From CAVQWT01 sp963810815 (GTDB lineage Bacteria; Pseudomonadota; Gammaproteobacteria; Burkholderiales; Casimicrobiaceae): a stretch of DNA of 64,000 nucleotides. Positions 24,591-34,043 of the stretch are shown piece after piece; position 1 is the first letter of the stretch; the number at the start of each line of letters is the position of its first letter. The translations under genes and the position numbers were made by a program. The DNA lies in contig CAWEPB010000008.1 of assembly GCA_963810815.1 (NCBI GenBank), forward strand, positions 62,001 to 126,000. Reading direction: 5' to 3'. The notes beneath the pieces were generated by a model, which saw only the letters and a program-made list of their open reading frames with translations, did not search any database and was not told where the DNA came from.

Positions 24591-25907
24591 ATGACCACCG
24601 CCGCAGCGATGCCCGCCAGCCCGAAGAAGCCGCCCAGCGTCCAGAAGGAGGACGCGATGTGGCTGCAGAAGGAACTGATCAACCGGAACTACATGGAGCT
24701 CGCGACCGCCCGCGCGCAGAACCGCAAGGTGTCCGCCACCTTCGTGCCGGGCAACCTGAACGAGCTCCTGATGTGCTTCGACTTCGCGCGCAGCCTGCCG
24801 GAGACCAACGCGCTGCAGAACGGCATGCGCAAGAAGTCGGGCAAGTTCATCATGGACGCCGAGCGCGACGGCCAGTCCGAGGACGTCTGCACCTACGTGA
24901 AGGCGGACCTGGGGATGATGCTCGGCGGCGAGATCGGTCCCACCGGCGAGCCGCTGCCGACGCCGGACGTGCTGCTGCTGTCCTACACCGGTTGCTTCAC
25001 GTTCATGAAGTGGTTCGAGCTCATCCGCCACAAGTACGGCTGCGAGACGGTGATGCTCCACGTGCCCTACCAGGGCGAGGGCAGGATCGCGCCCAACATG
25101 CGCGACTACGTCGTCAAGCAGCTGAAGGAGACGGTGATCCCGACGCTGGAGCGGATCTCGGGCGTCAAGTTCGACATCGACCGCCTGCGCCAGTACATGA
25201 GGGAATCGCAGAAGGCCGAGGACGACCTGGTCGCGGTGCTGCAGTCGGCGAAGAACAGGCCGTCGCCGATCGACGGCTACTTCGGCGCCGTCTACTACAT
25301 CGGCCCCATCTTCACCGCGTTCCGCGGCACGCCGGAGGCCACCGAGTACTACCGGGTGCTGCGGCAGGAGATCGAGCAGCGCGTGCGGGACGGCAAGGGG
25401 CCGGTGACGCCCGAGGGCGAGATGGGCGAGGAGAAGTACCGGCTGATCGTCGAGGGCCCGCCCAACTGGACCAGCTTCCGCGACTTCTGGAAGATGTTCT
25501 ACGACGAGGGCGCCGTGGTCGTTTCGTCGACCTACGCGAAGGTCGGCGGGCTCTACGACTTCGGCTTCCGCCACGACGCCGACCGCCCGCTGGAGTCGCT
25601 CGCCGAGTACTGCCTCGGCTGCTACACCAACCTCAACCTGCCTTCGCGCATCGACATGATCTGCCGGTACATCGACGAGTACCAGGCCGACGGCCTGCTG
25701 ATCAACTCGATCAAGAGCTGCAACAGCTTCTCCGCCGGGCAGCTGCTGATCCTGCGCGAGGTCGAGCGGCGGACCGGCAAGCCGGCGGCGTTCATCGAGA
25801 CCGACCTCGTCGACCCCCGATACTTCTCGGCGGCGAACGTGAAGAACCGGCTCGAGAGCTACTTCCAGATGGTCAAGCAGAAGCGCGCCGCCGCCGGCGC
25901 ACACTGA
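24591..25907 (+). CDS. bcrB: Benzoyl-CoA reductase subunit B
   Basis: A 438-residue partner of BcrC. Visible landmarks are LLSYTGCFTFMKWFELIRHKYG, AVVVSSTYAKVGGLYDFGF, EYCLGCYTNLNLP and INSIKSCNSFSAGQL; the Cys in these segments are candidates for cluster ligands. A GGAG ribosome site lies in the 19-base gap after bcrC. Catalytic subunit of ATP-driven dearomatisation. Confidence 0.94.
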   Translation: MTTAAAMPASPKKPPSVQKEDAMWLQKELINRNYMELATARAQNRKVSATFVPGNLNELLMCFDFARSLPETNALQNGMRKKSGKFIMDAERDGQSEDVCTYVKADLGMMLGGEIGPTGEPLPTPDVLLLSYTGCFTFMKWFELIRHKYGCETVMLHVPYQGEGRIAPNMRDYVVKQLKETVIPTLERISGVKFDIDRLRQYMRESQKAEDDLVAVLQSAKNRPSPIDGYFGAVYYIGPIFTAFRGTPEATEYYRVLRQEIEQRVRDGKGPVTPEGEMGEEKYRLIVEGPPNWTSFRDFWKMFYDEGAVVVSSTYAKVGGLYDFGFRHDADRPLESLAEYCLGCYTNLNLPSRIDMICRYIDEYQADGLLINSIKSCNSFSAGQLLILREVERRTGKPAAFIETDLVDPRYFSAANVKNRLESYFQMVKQKRAAAGAH

Positions 25908-25929
25908 CCGCCAACCGGGGAACCCGCCC

Positions 25930-27270
25930 ATGCGCTGCTTCATCGGCATCGATCTCGGCTCGACGACGACCAAGGCGGTCGTCATCGACGAGAACCAGAA
26001 CATCCTCGGCCGCGGCATCACCAACTCGCGCTCGAACTACGACACCGCCGCGGCGATCGCCAAGCAGGAGGCGCTGGTCAACGGCCGTTTCCACCTGTTC
26101 CGGCAGGCGCTGGGCAGCACCTCGGCGCTGAACGGCGACCTCGACGGCTTCCTCGGCCAGCTGGAGCGCGATTTCCGGCTCGAGCAGTACCTGGAGCAGC
26201 TCGCCGACCTCGAAGCCACCTGCCGGCGGAGCCTCGAGAGCGCGAAGTTCGGCGACGCGGGCAGGGGCGTCGGCGTGGCGCTGGCCGAGGTGTTCCGGCG
26301 GCTGGCCGAGGATGCGGCGGCCCAGTTCGCGCCGGGCGCGAAGCGCAAGAGCGACTTCTTCCGCGACATCGCCGGCAGCCAGTACCTCGCCATCGGCGAG
26401 GCGGTGGCGAAGGAGTCGGGCATCCGCTACGACCACCTGCTCAACGTGTTCGACCGCTCGATCATCGAGGTCGAGAACCGCGTCTACGGCGAGTCGATCA
26501 AGCGCCACCTCGAGAGCGCGCTCGAGCGCACCTTCGTCGCGCTGCCGGCGACGGCCGGCCGCCGCGCGCAGGTGGAGGCGCCGATCAAGGGCATCCTCGA
26601 CCTGGCGATGGAGGAGACCTACGTCGTCGGCACCGGCTACGGTCGCGCCCGCCTGCCGTTCTCGAAGGAGCACATCCGGTCGGAGATCCTGTGCCACGGC
26701 CTCGGGGCGCACGTGATGTACCCCCGCACCGCGACGGTGCTCGACATCGGCGGCCAGGACACCAAGGCGATCCAGGTCGACCCGCACGGGATCGTCGAGA
26801 GCTTCCAGATGAACGACCGCTGCGCCGCCGGCTGCGGCCGCTACCTCGGCTACATCGCCGACGAGATGAACATGGGGCTGCACGAGCTCGGGCCCATGGC
26901 GATGAAGTCGACCAAGACGATCCGCATCAACTCGACCTGCACGGTGTTCGCCGGCGCCGAGCTGCGCGACCGCCTGTCGCTCGGCGACAAGCGCGAGGAC
27001 ATCATGGCGGGGCTGCACCGCGCCATCATCCTGCGCGCGATGTCGATCCTCGCGCGCTCCGGCGGCATCCGCGACGAGTTCACCTTCACCGGCGGCGTCG
27101 CCAAGAACGAGGCCGCGGTGAAGGCGCTGAAGGAGCTCGTCCGGGAGAACTACGGCGAGCTCACGCTCAACATCGATCCCGACTCGATCTACACCGGCGC
27201 CCTCGGCGGCGCGACGTTCGCCTGGCGCGCGGTGGTCGAGGAAGGCAAGACCGTCGAAGCCCGCGCCTGA
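25930..27270 (+). CDS. bcrA: Benzoyl-CoA reductase subunit A (ATPase/activase)
   Basis: A 446-residue ASKHA-fold ATPase. Phosphate-1 motif IDLGSTTTKAVVIDE (residues 7-21), second phosphate motif VLDIGGQDTKAIQ, and cluster Cys in DRCAAGCGRYL (about 298 and 302) and INSTCTVFAGAEL (about 337). With BcrD it holds a bridging [4Fe-4S] cluster and couples two ATP to electron transfer onto BcrBC. It has about 100 extra residues before the second motif relative to BcrD, as is normal for BcrA. Confidence 0.95.
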   Translation: MRCFIGIDLGSTTTKAVVIDENQNILGRGITNSRSNYDTAAAIAKQEALVNGRFHLFRQALGSTSALNGDLDGFLGQLERDFRLEQYLEQLADLEATCRRSLESAKFGDAGRGVGVALAEVFRRLAEDAAAQFAPGAKRKSDFFRDIAGSQYLAIGEAVAKESGIRYDHLLNVFDRSIIEVENRVYGESIKRHLESALERTFVALPATAGRRAQVEAPIKGILDLAMEETYVVGTGYGRARLPFSKEHIRSEILCHGLGAHVMYPRTATVLDIGGQDTKAIQVDPHGIVESFQMNDRCAAGCGRYLGYIADEMNMGLHELGPMAMKSTKTIRINSTCTVFAGAELRDRLSLGDKREDIMAGLHRAIILRAMSILARSGGIRDEFTFTGGVAKNEAAVKALKELVRENYGELTLNIDPDSIYTGALGGATFAWRAVVEEGKTVEARA

Positions 27271-27280
27271 GGAGGCCGCC

Positions 27281-28120
27281 ATGACCGTCACCGCAGGCAT
27301 CGACATCGGCTCCGGCGCCGTCAAGACCGCCCTCTTCCGGACCGGCGACGCCGGGCCGCAGTGGCTGGCGAAGCGCTGCGAGCGCATCCGCCGCCGCGAC
27401 CCGATGACGCTGGCGCGGGAGGGCTTCGACGGCGCGCTCGCCGACGCCGGGCTCGCCGCCGGCGACGTCGATTACATCGCGACGACCGGCGAGGGCGAGA
27501 ACGTCAGCTTCGCGACCGGCCACTTCTACTCGATGACGACGCACGCGCGAGGCGGTGTGTTCCTGCAGCCGGACGCCCGCGCCGTGGTCGACATCGGCGC
27601 GCTGAACGGCCGCGCGATCTACGTCGACGAGCGGGGCAAGGTGCTGTCGTACAAGATGACCAGCCAGTGCGCCTCCGGGTCGGGCCAGTTCCTGGAGAAC
27701 ATCGCGCGCTATCTCGGGGTCGCCATCGAGGAGATCGGGCCGCTGTCGCGGAGCTCGCAGAATCCGGAGAAGGTCAGCTCGATCTGCGCGGTGCTCGCGG
27801 AGACAGACGTCATCAACATGGTCTCGCGCGGCATCGCCACGCCGGACATCCTCAAGGGCATCCACCTCTCGATGGCATCGCGGATCGTCAAGCTGCTGAA
27901 GGTCACCGGGATCAGGGAGGGCACCGCGCTGCTCACCGGCGGGCTGGCGCTCGACGTCGGCCTGCTCGCCGCGATCCAGGAGGAGATGGTCAACGAGAAG
28001 GTGAACGTGACGGCCGCCAGTCACCCGGACTCGATCTACGCCGGGGCGATCGGCGCCGCGCTGTGGGGCGCGTTCCGGCACCGGAAGCTCCAGCAACTGC
28101 AGCAGAAGGCCGCCGCCTGA
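27281..28120 (+). CDS. bcrD: Benzoyl-CoA reductase subunit D (ATPase/activase)
   Basis: A 279-residue ASKHA ATPase. IDIGSGAVKTALF at residues 6-18, VVDIGALNGRAIYVDE, and the cluster Cys in QCASGSGQFLENIARYLG (about 130) and SSICAVLAETD (about 169). It pairs with BcrA around one [4Fe-4S] cluster. A GAGGAGG site precedes the ATG, 10 bases after the bcrA stop. Confidence 0.95.
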   Translation: MTVTAGIDIGSGAVKTALFRTGDAGPQWLAKRCERIRRRDPMTLAREGFDGALADAGLAAGDVDYIATTGEGENVSFATGHFYSMTTHARGGVFLQPDARAVVDIGALNGRAIYVDERGKVLSYKMTSQCASGSGQFLENIARYLGVAIEEIGPLSRSSQNPEKVSSICAVLAETDVINMVSRGIATPDILKGIHLSMASRIVKLLKVTGIREGTALLTGGLALDVGLLAAIQEEMVNEKVNVTAASHPDSIYAGAIGAALWGAFRHRKLQQLQQKAAA

Positions 28121-28142
28121 CGCGGCCGCGACGGAGACAGCG

Positions 28143-28388
28143 ATGGCACTGCTTATCGACGACAACTGCACCGCCTGCGACGCCTGCAAGCCCGTGTGTC
28201 CCAACGAGGCGATCAGCGTCGGCGACCCCGCCTACGTGATCGACCCCTTGCGCTGCACCGAATGCGTCGGCGCCGAGGACGAGCCGCAGTGCAAGCTCGT
28301 CTGCCCGGCCGACTGCATCGTTCCGAACCCGGACTTCGTCGAGTCGCCGGAGGAACTGATGGCGAAGTACGAGTCGCTGCACGGGTAG
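28143..28388 (+). CDS. fdx: 2[4Fe-4S] ferredoxin, electron donor to benzoyl-CoA reductase
   Basis: An 81-residue ferredoxin with two cluster motifs: CTACDACKPVCP and the longer CTECVGAEDEPQCKLVCP, in which an 8-residue insertion separates the second and third Cys. This is the Alvin-type ferredoxin found in Thauera and Azoarcus bcr operons. It carries low-potential electrons from KorAB to BcrAD. It is the last gene of the operon and a hairpin follows it. Confidence 0.93.
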   Translation: MALLIDDNCTACDACKPVCPNEAISVGDPAYVIDPLRCTECVGAEDEPQCKLVCPADCIVPNPDFVESPEELMAKYESLHG

Positions 28389-28398
28389 CGCGCCCGCT

Positions 28399-28416
28399 GC
28401 CGGGGACGCCCCCGGC
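28399..28416. terminator. GC hairpin after fdx
   Basis: GCCGGGG (28399-28405) pairs with CCCCGGC (28410-28416) over a 4-base loop. It lies between the convergent fdx and membrane-protein genes. There is no T-run, so it may act as a bidirectional pause or processing signal rather than a strong intrinsic terminator. Confidence 0.4.
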
Positions 28417-28444
28417 CGCATTCCGCCGGCGGGCCGGGGCGGTG

Positions 28445-29548
28445 TCAGGCCGGCGGCCGCCGCCCCCGGGGCCCGGTTCCCCGGCGACTCCGTGCCCGCA
28501 GCACCGCCGTCGCCGCGGTGACGATGAACACCGCGAGCGCGACGGCGTTCGCGACCCCGCCCGCGCGCAGGACCGGCAGGGATCCCGCGGCGTCGCCGGC
28601 GAGGCGCAACGCGACCCCGGCGTGGAGCAGCGCGAGCGGGAGGTAGAACACCGGCGCGTACGGCAGCTTCACCCGCAGCACCGCCGGCAGAATGATCGGC
28701 GCGTGGCCGAACACCATCGCGAACACGAAGCCGACGAACAGCGCGTGCAGCGCGGCGTCGTACGCCCGCGTGCCCGGAACGAGTCCGTCCACGACGATCG
28801 TCGCGCCGGCCACCGCGAGCCAGACGTAGCCCGACAGCAGGCACGCCGCCGTATAGCGGGTGAGCCCGCGGTCGCGGACCGTGCGGCGGGCGAGGTCGAA
28901 GACGCCCAGCCAGACCGCCAGCGCGAGCAGCGCGGCCCCGAGCACGCGCGCGCCGGTCGGGTCGTGCGCCGAGGCGGCGCCGGCGGCGATGGTCGCGATG
29001 ATCAGCAGGAACAGCGCCTGCGCCACCGGCGAACGCGGCAGCAGGCGCGTGAGCTCGAGCCGCTCGCCGGCGATCGTCAGGACCAGGAACGCGGCCCAGC
29101 CGGGGACGGCGAGCGACGGCACCGCCGTCGCAAGCCACACGAGGTTGGCGGCGACGAGCGCGACCGCCCCGGCGGCGACGGTCACGGTGTGCAGGGCCGG
29201 CTGGATCGCGACGAACCGCAGCGACGCGACCACCAGGATCGCCGCGCCCGTTGCCTGCAGCCCCGCGGCGGTGGCCGGCCGGCCGGCGACGAGCGCGATG
29301 CCCGAGAGGGCGCAGGCCAGCGGCGCGGCGTAGGCCCACAGGCGACCGGTCGCGACCGCACGTTCGAGCGCGATCACGACGCCGAAGAAGCCCGCGACCA
29401 TCAGCGGACCGTGGAACGCGGCGAGGCTCGCGGCGGTGTCGTCCAGCGCGAGGCCGAGGCGCGCAAGTCCCGAGAACACGCCGAGCGCGAGGGCGACGAA
29501 GCCGAGGGCCAGGAGCGGAAGCCTGGCCCGCGGCGGCAGGTCGCTCAT
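28445..29548 (-). CDS. Polytopic membrane protein, possibly NnrS/haem-copper related
   Basis: A 367-residue protein of about eleven or twelve membrane helices. Several His lie in or near helices (AFHGPLMVAGFFGVVIALERA, ALHALFVGFVFAMVFGHAPIILPAV, LALLHAGVAL), a pattern reminiscent of NnrS and other haem/copper membrane proteins linked to nitrogen oxide metabolism. I do not recognise the exact family. It converges on the bcr operon and is followed upstream by the double-GNAT gene, with 37 bases between. The role is unknown. Confidence 0.5.
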   Translation of the reverse strand: MSDLPPRARLPLLALGFVALALGVFSGLARLGLALDDTAASLAAFHGPLMVAGFFGVVIALERAVATGRLWAYAAPLACALSGIALVAGRPATAAGLQATGAAILVVASLRFVAIQPALHTVTVAAGAVALVAANLVWLATAVPSLAVPGWAAFLVLTIAGERLELTRLLPRSPVAQALFLLIIATIAAGAASAHDPTGARVLGAALLALAVWLGVFDLARRTVRDRGLTRYTAACLLSGYVWLAVAGATIVVDGLVPGTRAYDAALHALFVGFVFAMVFGHAPIILPAVLRVKLPYAPVFYLPLALLHAGVALRLAGDAAGSLPVLRAGGVANAVALAVFIVTAATAVLRARSRRGTGPRGRRPPA

Positions 29549-29585
29549 CGCGTCGTCGCCTTCGGCCGCACGCCACCGCCCCGGA

Positions 29586-30602
29586 TCAGCCGAGCGGCCG
29601 GACGAACGAGAGACGCTGCGACGGCGCGAAGCCGACGTCGTAGAGGAAACCGAGCAGCCCGAGGTCGCGCGGCGCCACGACCGTCTCGACGCGCTCGATG
29701 CGCAGCGCCCCGAGATTCAGGAACAGCTGCGAGAACAGCGCATGGCCGACGCCGTGATGCGCGTACCCGGGGTCCACGCCGATGGTGTCGACGACCGCCG
29801 TCGGGTCGGTGCGCCCGAAGTCGCCGAGGTCGGCGCGCGCCATCACGAAGCCGACGATCGCCCCGTCGAGGCGCGCCGCCAGCGACACGCGGACGCCGCT
29901 CTCGAGCATCGCCTCGGCCAGCTTGCGCCCGATGTACGCGGTGCGGTCGCGCCCGGTGATGGCGCGGTCGATGCGCACGATCTCCGGCAGGTCGGCGGGC
30001 TGCATCGCACGCACGTCGCAGGTGTCGCGCGCCAGGCGCTCGTAGTCGTTGCCCTCCGGCAGGCCGTAGTCGATCTCGCGCCCGGGGCCGCGCCCGGCCT
30101 CGAGCGTGACGGCACGGTCGGCCGGCGCGTCGACCGCGGTTGCGTCGAGGGGCCGGTCGACGACGTGGTTCGGCGCGAGCGTGAAGCCGTGCTCGTCCAG
30201 CCAGCGCAGCATCGCATGGTCGTTCCAGCGCGCGGCGGTGCGCAGGTCGCCGATGCCGCGGTGCTTCGCCTCGACGGCCAGCGTGTCGAGCAGGCGCCGG
30301 CCGACGTGTCGGCCCCTCGCGTCGGGACGCACGCCGATCGTCTCCAGCCGGACTCCGGGCGACGCCCGGCCGAACTCCCCTTCGAGGACGCGCGCCAGGA
30401 TGTAGCCGGCGACGCCCTCGGTGTCGTCGATCGCGAACTGCAGGTGCATCTCGGGCTCGCGCAGCGCGGCGGACAGCCGCCGCTCGAAGTAGGTGCGGCG
30501 GGTCTGCCCTTCGAGCAGCGCGTCGATGGCGACGACGGCGTCGAGATCGGAGCGGGTGAGGCGCCGGGCGGCGGATTCGCGGAGCGAAGCGATCGGTTCC
30601 AT
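29586..30602 (-). CDS. Tandem double GNAT N-acetyltransferase
   Basis: A 338-residue protein with two GNAT folds. The first (about 10-165) has LETIGVRPDARGRHVGRRLL; the second (about 205-335) has VDTIGVDPGYAHHGVGHALF, both acetyl-CoA loop motifs. The first matches the R/Q-x-x-G-x-G/A pattern loosely and the second keeps HGVG. Each domain opens with a similar DLxxVVxID and RxYxxRxL pattern, also seen in the single GNAT at 40834. The substrate is unknown; protein lysine acetylation, for example of CoA ligases, is one idea. The ATG at 30602 is preferred over 30605 because GAGG is then five bases upstream. Confidence 0.75.
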   Translation of the reverse strand: MEPIASLRESAARRLTRSDLDAVVAIDALLEGQTRRTYFERRLSAALREPEMHLQFAIDDTEGVAGYILARVLEGEFGRASPGVRLETIGVRPDARGRHVGRRLLDTLAVEAKHRGIGDLRTAARWNDHAMLRWLDEHGFTLAPNHVVDRPLDATAVDAPADRAVTLEAGRGPGREIDYGLPEGNDYERLARDTCDVRAMQPADLPEIVRIDRAITGRDRTAYIGRKLAEAMLESGVRVSLAARLDGAIVGFVMARADLGDFGRTDPTAVVDTIGVDPGYAHHGVGHALFSQLFLNLGALRIERVETVVAPRDLGLLGFLYDVGFAPSQRLSFVRPLG

Positions 30603-30702
30603 CATGACCTCGGGCAAAGAGTGGCCAGCCAGCCGGCAGTGTAGGCGAAGGACGACTCGCGGCCGCCGGCGCTCCGGCGTCGGGACGGGGGGCGGCCGCG
30701 AG

Positions 30703-31686
30703 TCATGGGCCGCCACCGGCCAGCTCGCGCACCAGGCGCTGCGCGATGACCGCCGCGACCTGCCGGCGCCAGTTCGCGGCGTTCACCGTCGTCCGCATCG
30801 GCGACACCTGCCGTTGCACGAGCTTGCCGAGTTCGGCGCAGAGCGCCTCGTCGACGGGTCGGCCGCCGAAGCCCTCGGTGCCGTCGAGGCGGAACGGCCG
30901 CGAGTTGGTGCCGGTGAGCGCGACGTCGAGCGACCCGACCCGGTCCGCGTCGAGCACCAGGCGCACCGCGACGCCGGCGAGCGGGAAGTCGATCGCCGCC
31001 CGCGCCCGGGCCTTGCGGTACGCCGCGCGTGCGCCCGCAGGCTGCGCCGGCACCAGGGCGGCGGTGACGATCTCCCCGGCGTCGAGCGCCAGGTGCGCGC
31101 GCCCGTCGTCGCGGTACAGCGCGTCGAGCGCGATCCTGCGGGTGCCCCGCGGTCCGGCGATCTCGACCGCAGCGCCGGCGACCAGCAACGCCGGCGCGAG
31201 ATCGCCGGCAAACGCCGCGTGGCAGTGCTTGCCCTGCGGCGCGACGTGGCAGGTCTCGCCCCCGTGCTTGAGGCAGTACGCGTTCGACCGCCGCCACCAT
31301 TCGCTCTGGTTGTAGTAGACGCAGCGGGTGTCGACGCAGAGATTGCCGCCGACGGTCGCCACACTGCGGTGACCGGGGGCGGCGATCGCCGCGGCCGCCT
31401 GGGCGACGGCGGGCAGCACCCGCGCGATGTCGGGATCCACGGCCAGCCGCGCCAGCGTGACTCCGGCACCGATGCGAAGCCCGGCACCGTCGACGACCAG
31501 CCCGTCGAGGCCGGCGACCGTGCCGAGATCGACCAGCACCGGCGGCGCACCGAGCCCGTCGCGCAGGTTGGGCACCAGGTCGGTGCCGCCGGCGATGACG
31601 CGCGCGCCGGGGTTGCCGGCGAGCAACGCGGTCGCCTCGTCGATCGACGCCGGCCGGCGCAGCGCGAATCGCGGGAGCCGCTCCAC
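30703..31686 (-). CDS. hcrB: 4-hydroxybenzoyl-CoA reductase, beta (FAD/[4Fe-4S]) subunit
   Basis: A 327-residue FAD subunit of the xanthine oxidase family. VIAGGTDLVPNLRDG and APGHRSVATVGGNL are FAD loops. The diagnostic part is the inserted segment from CVYYNQSEWW to GKHCHAAF, with four Cys; this loop holds the extra [4Fe-4S] cluster unique to 4-hydroxybenzoyl-CoA reductase. The enzyme removes the para-hydroxyl to give benzoyl-CoA. It starts with GTG at 31686 directly after hcrA and is the last gene of the pad-hcr operon. Confidence 0.92.
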   Translation of the reverse strand: MERLPRFALRRPASIDEATALLAGNPGARVIAGGTDLVPNLRDGLGAPPVLVDLGTVAGLDGLVVDGAGLRIGAGVTLARLAVDPDIARVLPAVAQAAAAIAAPGHRSVATVGGNLCVDTRCVYYNQSEWWRRSNAYCLKHGGETCHVAPQGKHCHAAFAGDLAPALLVAGAAVEIAGPRGTRRIALDALYRDDGRAHLALDAGEIVTAALVPAQPAGARAAYRKARARAAIDFPLAGVAVRLVLDADRVGSLDVALTGTNSRPFRLDGTEGFGGRPVDEALCAELGKLVQRQVSPMRTTVNAANWRRQVAAVIAQRLVRELAGGGP

Positions 31687-31687
31687 G

Positions 31688-34043
31688 TCAGTCCGCCTCG
31701 GTCGCCGCCGGCGCCGGGGCGCGGTGCCGCCGTTGCGCACGGCGGCGCGCGACGATCGCGTCGAGCACACGGTCCGGCGACGCCGGCAGCACCTCGAGGC
31801 GCACGCCGATCGCGTCGGCGATCGCGTTGGTCAGCGCCGGCAGGAACCCCGACAGCGAGCCCTCGCCCGCCTCCTTCGCGCCGAACGGGCCGTTGGGATC
31901 GGGCGCCTCGACGATGACCGTGTCGATCGGCGGCGACTCGACGATGGTCGGCACCCGGTAGTCGAGCAGGTTCGCGCGCGCGTGCAGCCCGTCGAGATAC
32001 TGCGTTTCCTCGGACAGCGCCTGACCCATGCCCATCCAGACGGAGCCTTGGATCTGGCCCTCGACCGCCAACGGGTTGATCGCCCGGCCGCAGTCGTGCG
32101 CGACCCAGACCTTCACCACGCGGACCATCCCGGTGTCCTCGTCGACGTCGACCTCGACCACCTGGGCCGCGTAGGAGAACCCCGCCGACGACCCGACGGC
32201 GGCGCCGCGGAACTTGCCGCCCTGCGTTTCCGGCGGCGTCGACCAGGCGCCCTTCGCCGTCAGCGTGCCCACCTTCCTTCAGCGCCTCGGTGACGACGTC
32301 CCGGTACGCGAGCTCGCGGTCGGTGCCGGCCACGCGGCAGCGCTCGCCCTCCCACTCGATGGTGGCGGGATCGACCTCGAGCCGCCTCGCCGCGGCGACG
32401 ACCAGCAGGCGTTTCAATTCGTCGGCCGCGCGGATCGCGGCGTTGCCGACCATGAACGACACGCGCGAGCTGTACGAACCGTTGTCCTTGGGCGTGACGA
32501 CGCTGTCGTTGGCGTGCACGCGCAGCCGCGACAGCGGCAGCCGCAGCACCTCCCCCACCACCTGCGCAATCAGCGTCGAGCTGCCCTGGCCGATGTCGGC
32601 GGCCCCGGTCAGGATGGTGATGCCGCCGTCGAAGTCGAGTTTGAGGTTGATCACCGCGTGCGGCTCGCCGGTCCAGTGCACCGGCTTGGCCGATCCCGAG
32701 ACGTAGTGCGAGCAGGCCATGCCGAGCCCGCGGCCGCGGGGCAGCCGGCCGCGCCGCTCGCGCCACTCCGAGCGGCGCTCGACCGCGTCCAGGCATTCCG
32801 CGAGCCCGCAGGAATTGACCTGCAGGTCGTTGACGGTCCGCCACGGCGCCTCGATCAGGTTCGCCCGGCGGACGGCAAACGGATCGAGGCCCAGCTCGGC
32901 GCCCATCGCGTCGAGCAGCGACTCGAACGCGTGGCGGACGTCGACCGATCCGTGGCCGCGCATCGCGCCGTTCGGCGGCGTGTTGGTGTAGACGCGCCAG
33001 CCGCGGTAGCGCGACGCGGGGACGCGGTACAGCGCGTGCAGCAGTGCGCCGGCGTACAGGATCGTCACCAGCCCGTAGCCCGCGTAGGCGCCCCCGCGCT
33101 GGACCACGTCGGCCTCGACCGCGGTGATCGCGCCGGCGCGCGACAGGCCGATCTTCAGGCGCACGTCGGTCTCGGGGCGCCCGCGGTGGGTGAGGAAGCT
33201 CTCCTCGCGCGAGAGTTCCAGCCGCACGGTGCCGCCGGCGGCGCGCGCCAGCAGCGCCGCGATGATCTCGAAATTGAGCGTCTCGGTGCGGTGGCCGAAG
33301 CCGCCACCGACGAAGGGCTTGATCACGCGGATCGCCGACTCGTCGAGTTCGAGACAGCGGGCGAGCGCCAGGTGGACGTAGAACGGCACCTGCGTCACCG
33401 AGTGCAGCGTCAGCCGGCCGCGCTCGGCGTCCCACTCGGCCAGCGCGGCGTTCGGTTCCATCATCGCGTGCGTCACTTCGGCGTAGTGGAACGTCTGCTC
33501 CCGGACCAGATCGGCAGCGGCGAAGCCGGCGTCGACGTCGCCGAAGGTCTGCTCCACCGCGCGCTCGACGTTGCCCGGCTTGTCGTCGTGCAGCAGGGCG
33601 GCGCCTTCGGCACGCGCCGCCGTCGCGTCGAAGTACGCGGGCACCGGCTCCAGGTCGAGCACGATCGCCGCCAGCGCGGCCTGCGCGGTCGCCGCATCGT
33701 CCGCGGCGACGGCGGCGACGGGCTCGCCCCGGTAGCGCACGCGGCCACGCGCGAGCGGAAATTCGTTCTGCGCAATGGGGATCACGCCGTAGGCCTGCGC
33801 GCAGTCGGCGCCGGTGACGACGGCGCGCACACCGGGCAGCGCCAGCGCCCGCGTCACGTCGACGCCGCGCAGGATCGCGTGTGCGACGGGACTGCGCAGG
33901 ATGGCGCCGACCAGCGCCCCGCGCGGCGCGAGGTCGGCGGTGTAGCGCGCGGCGCCGGTCACCTTCTCGACGCCGTCGACCAGCGGCTGGCGCACGCCCA
34001 CCGCCCGCGCGCCGCGACCCGCGTCCGCCGGAGTGCCGCTCAT
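31688..34043 (-). pseudogene. hcrA: 4-hydroxybenzoyl-CoA reductase, alpha (Mo) subunit, frameshifted
   Basis: A molybdopterin subunit of the xanthine oxidase family, about 780 residues when repaired. From the ATG at 34043 the frame shows VDGVEKVTGAARYTADL, VGGGFGHRTETLNFEI, AMRGHGSVDVRHAFESLLD and TGAADIGQGSSTL. Near 32267-32280 it leaves the family frame; the remainder (VGTLTAKGAW, then GPFGAKEAGEGS) continues in another frame to 31688. The coding strand there reads AAGGAAGG; removing one 4-base copy gives CTG AAG GTG GGC and restores the protein, so a 4-bp tandem duplication explains the break. Without repair the Mo-binding C-terminus is lost. The start overlaps the hcrC stop (ATGA). Confidence 0.85.

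Noticed and set aside
23291..27387. Long antisense frames across the bcr genes
   Set aside because: They lack domain motifs and ribosome sites and mirror the codon pattern of bcrCBAD.
28399..28416. Rho-independent terminator after fdx
   Set aside because: Kept only as a weak hairpin: no T-tract follows on either strand.
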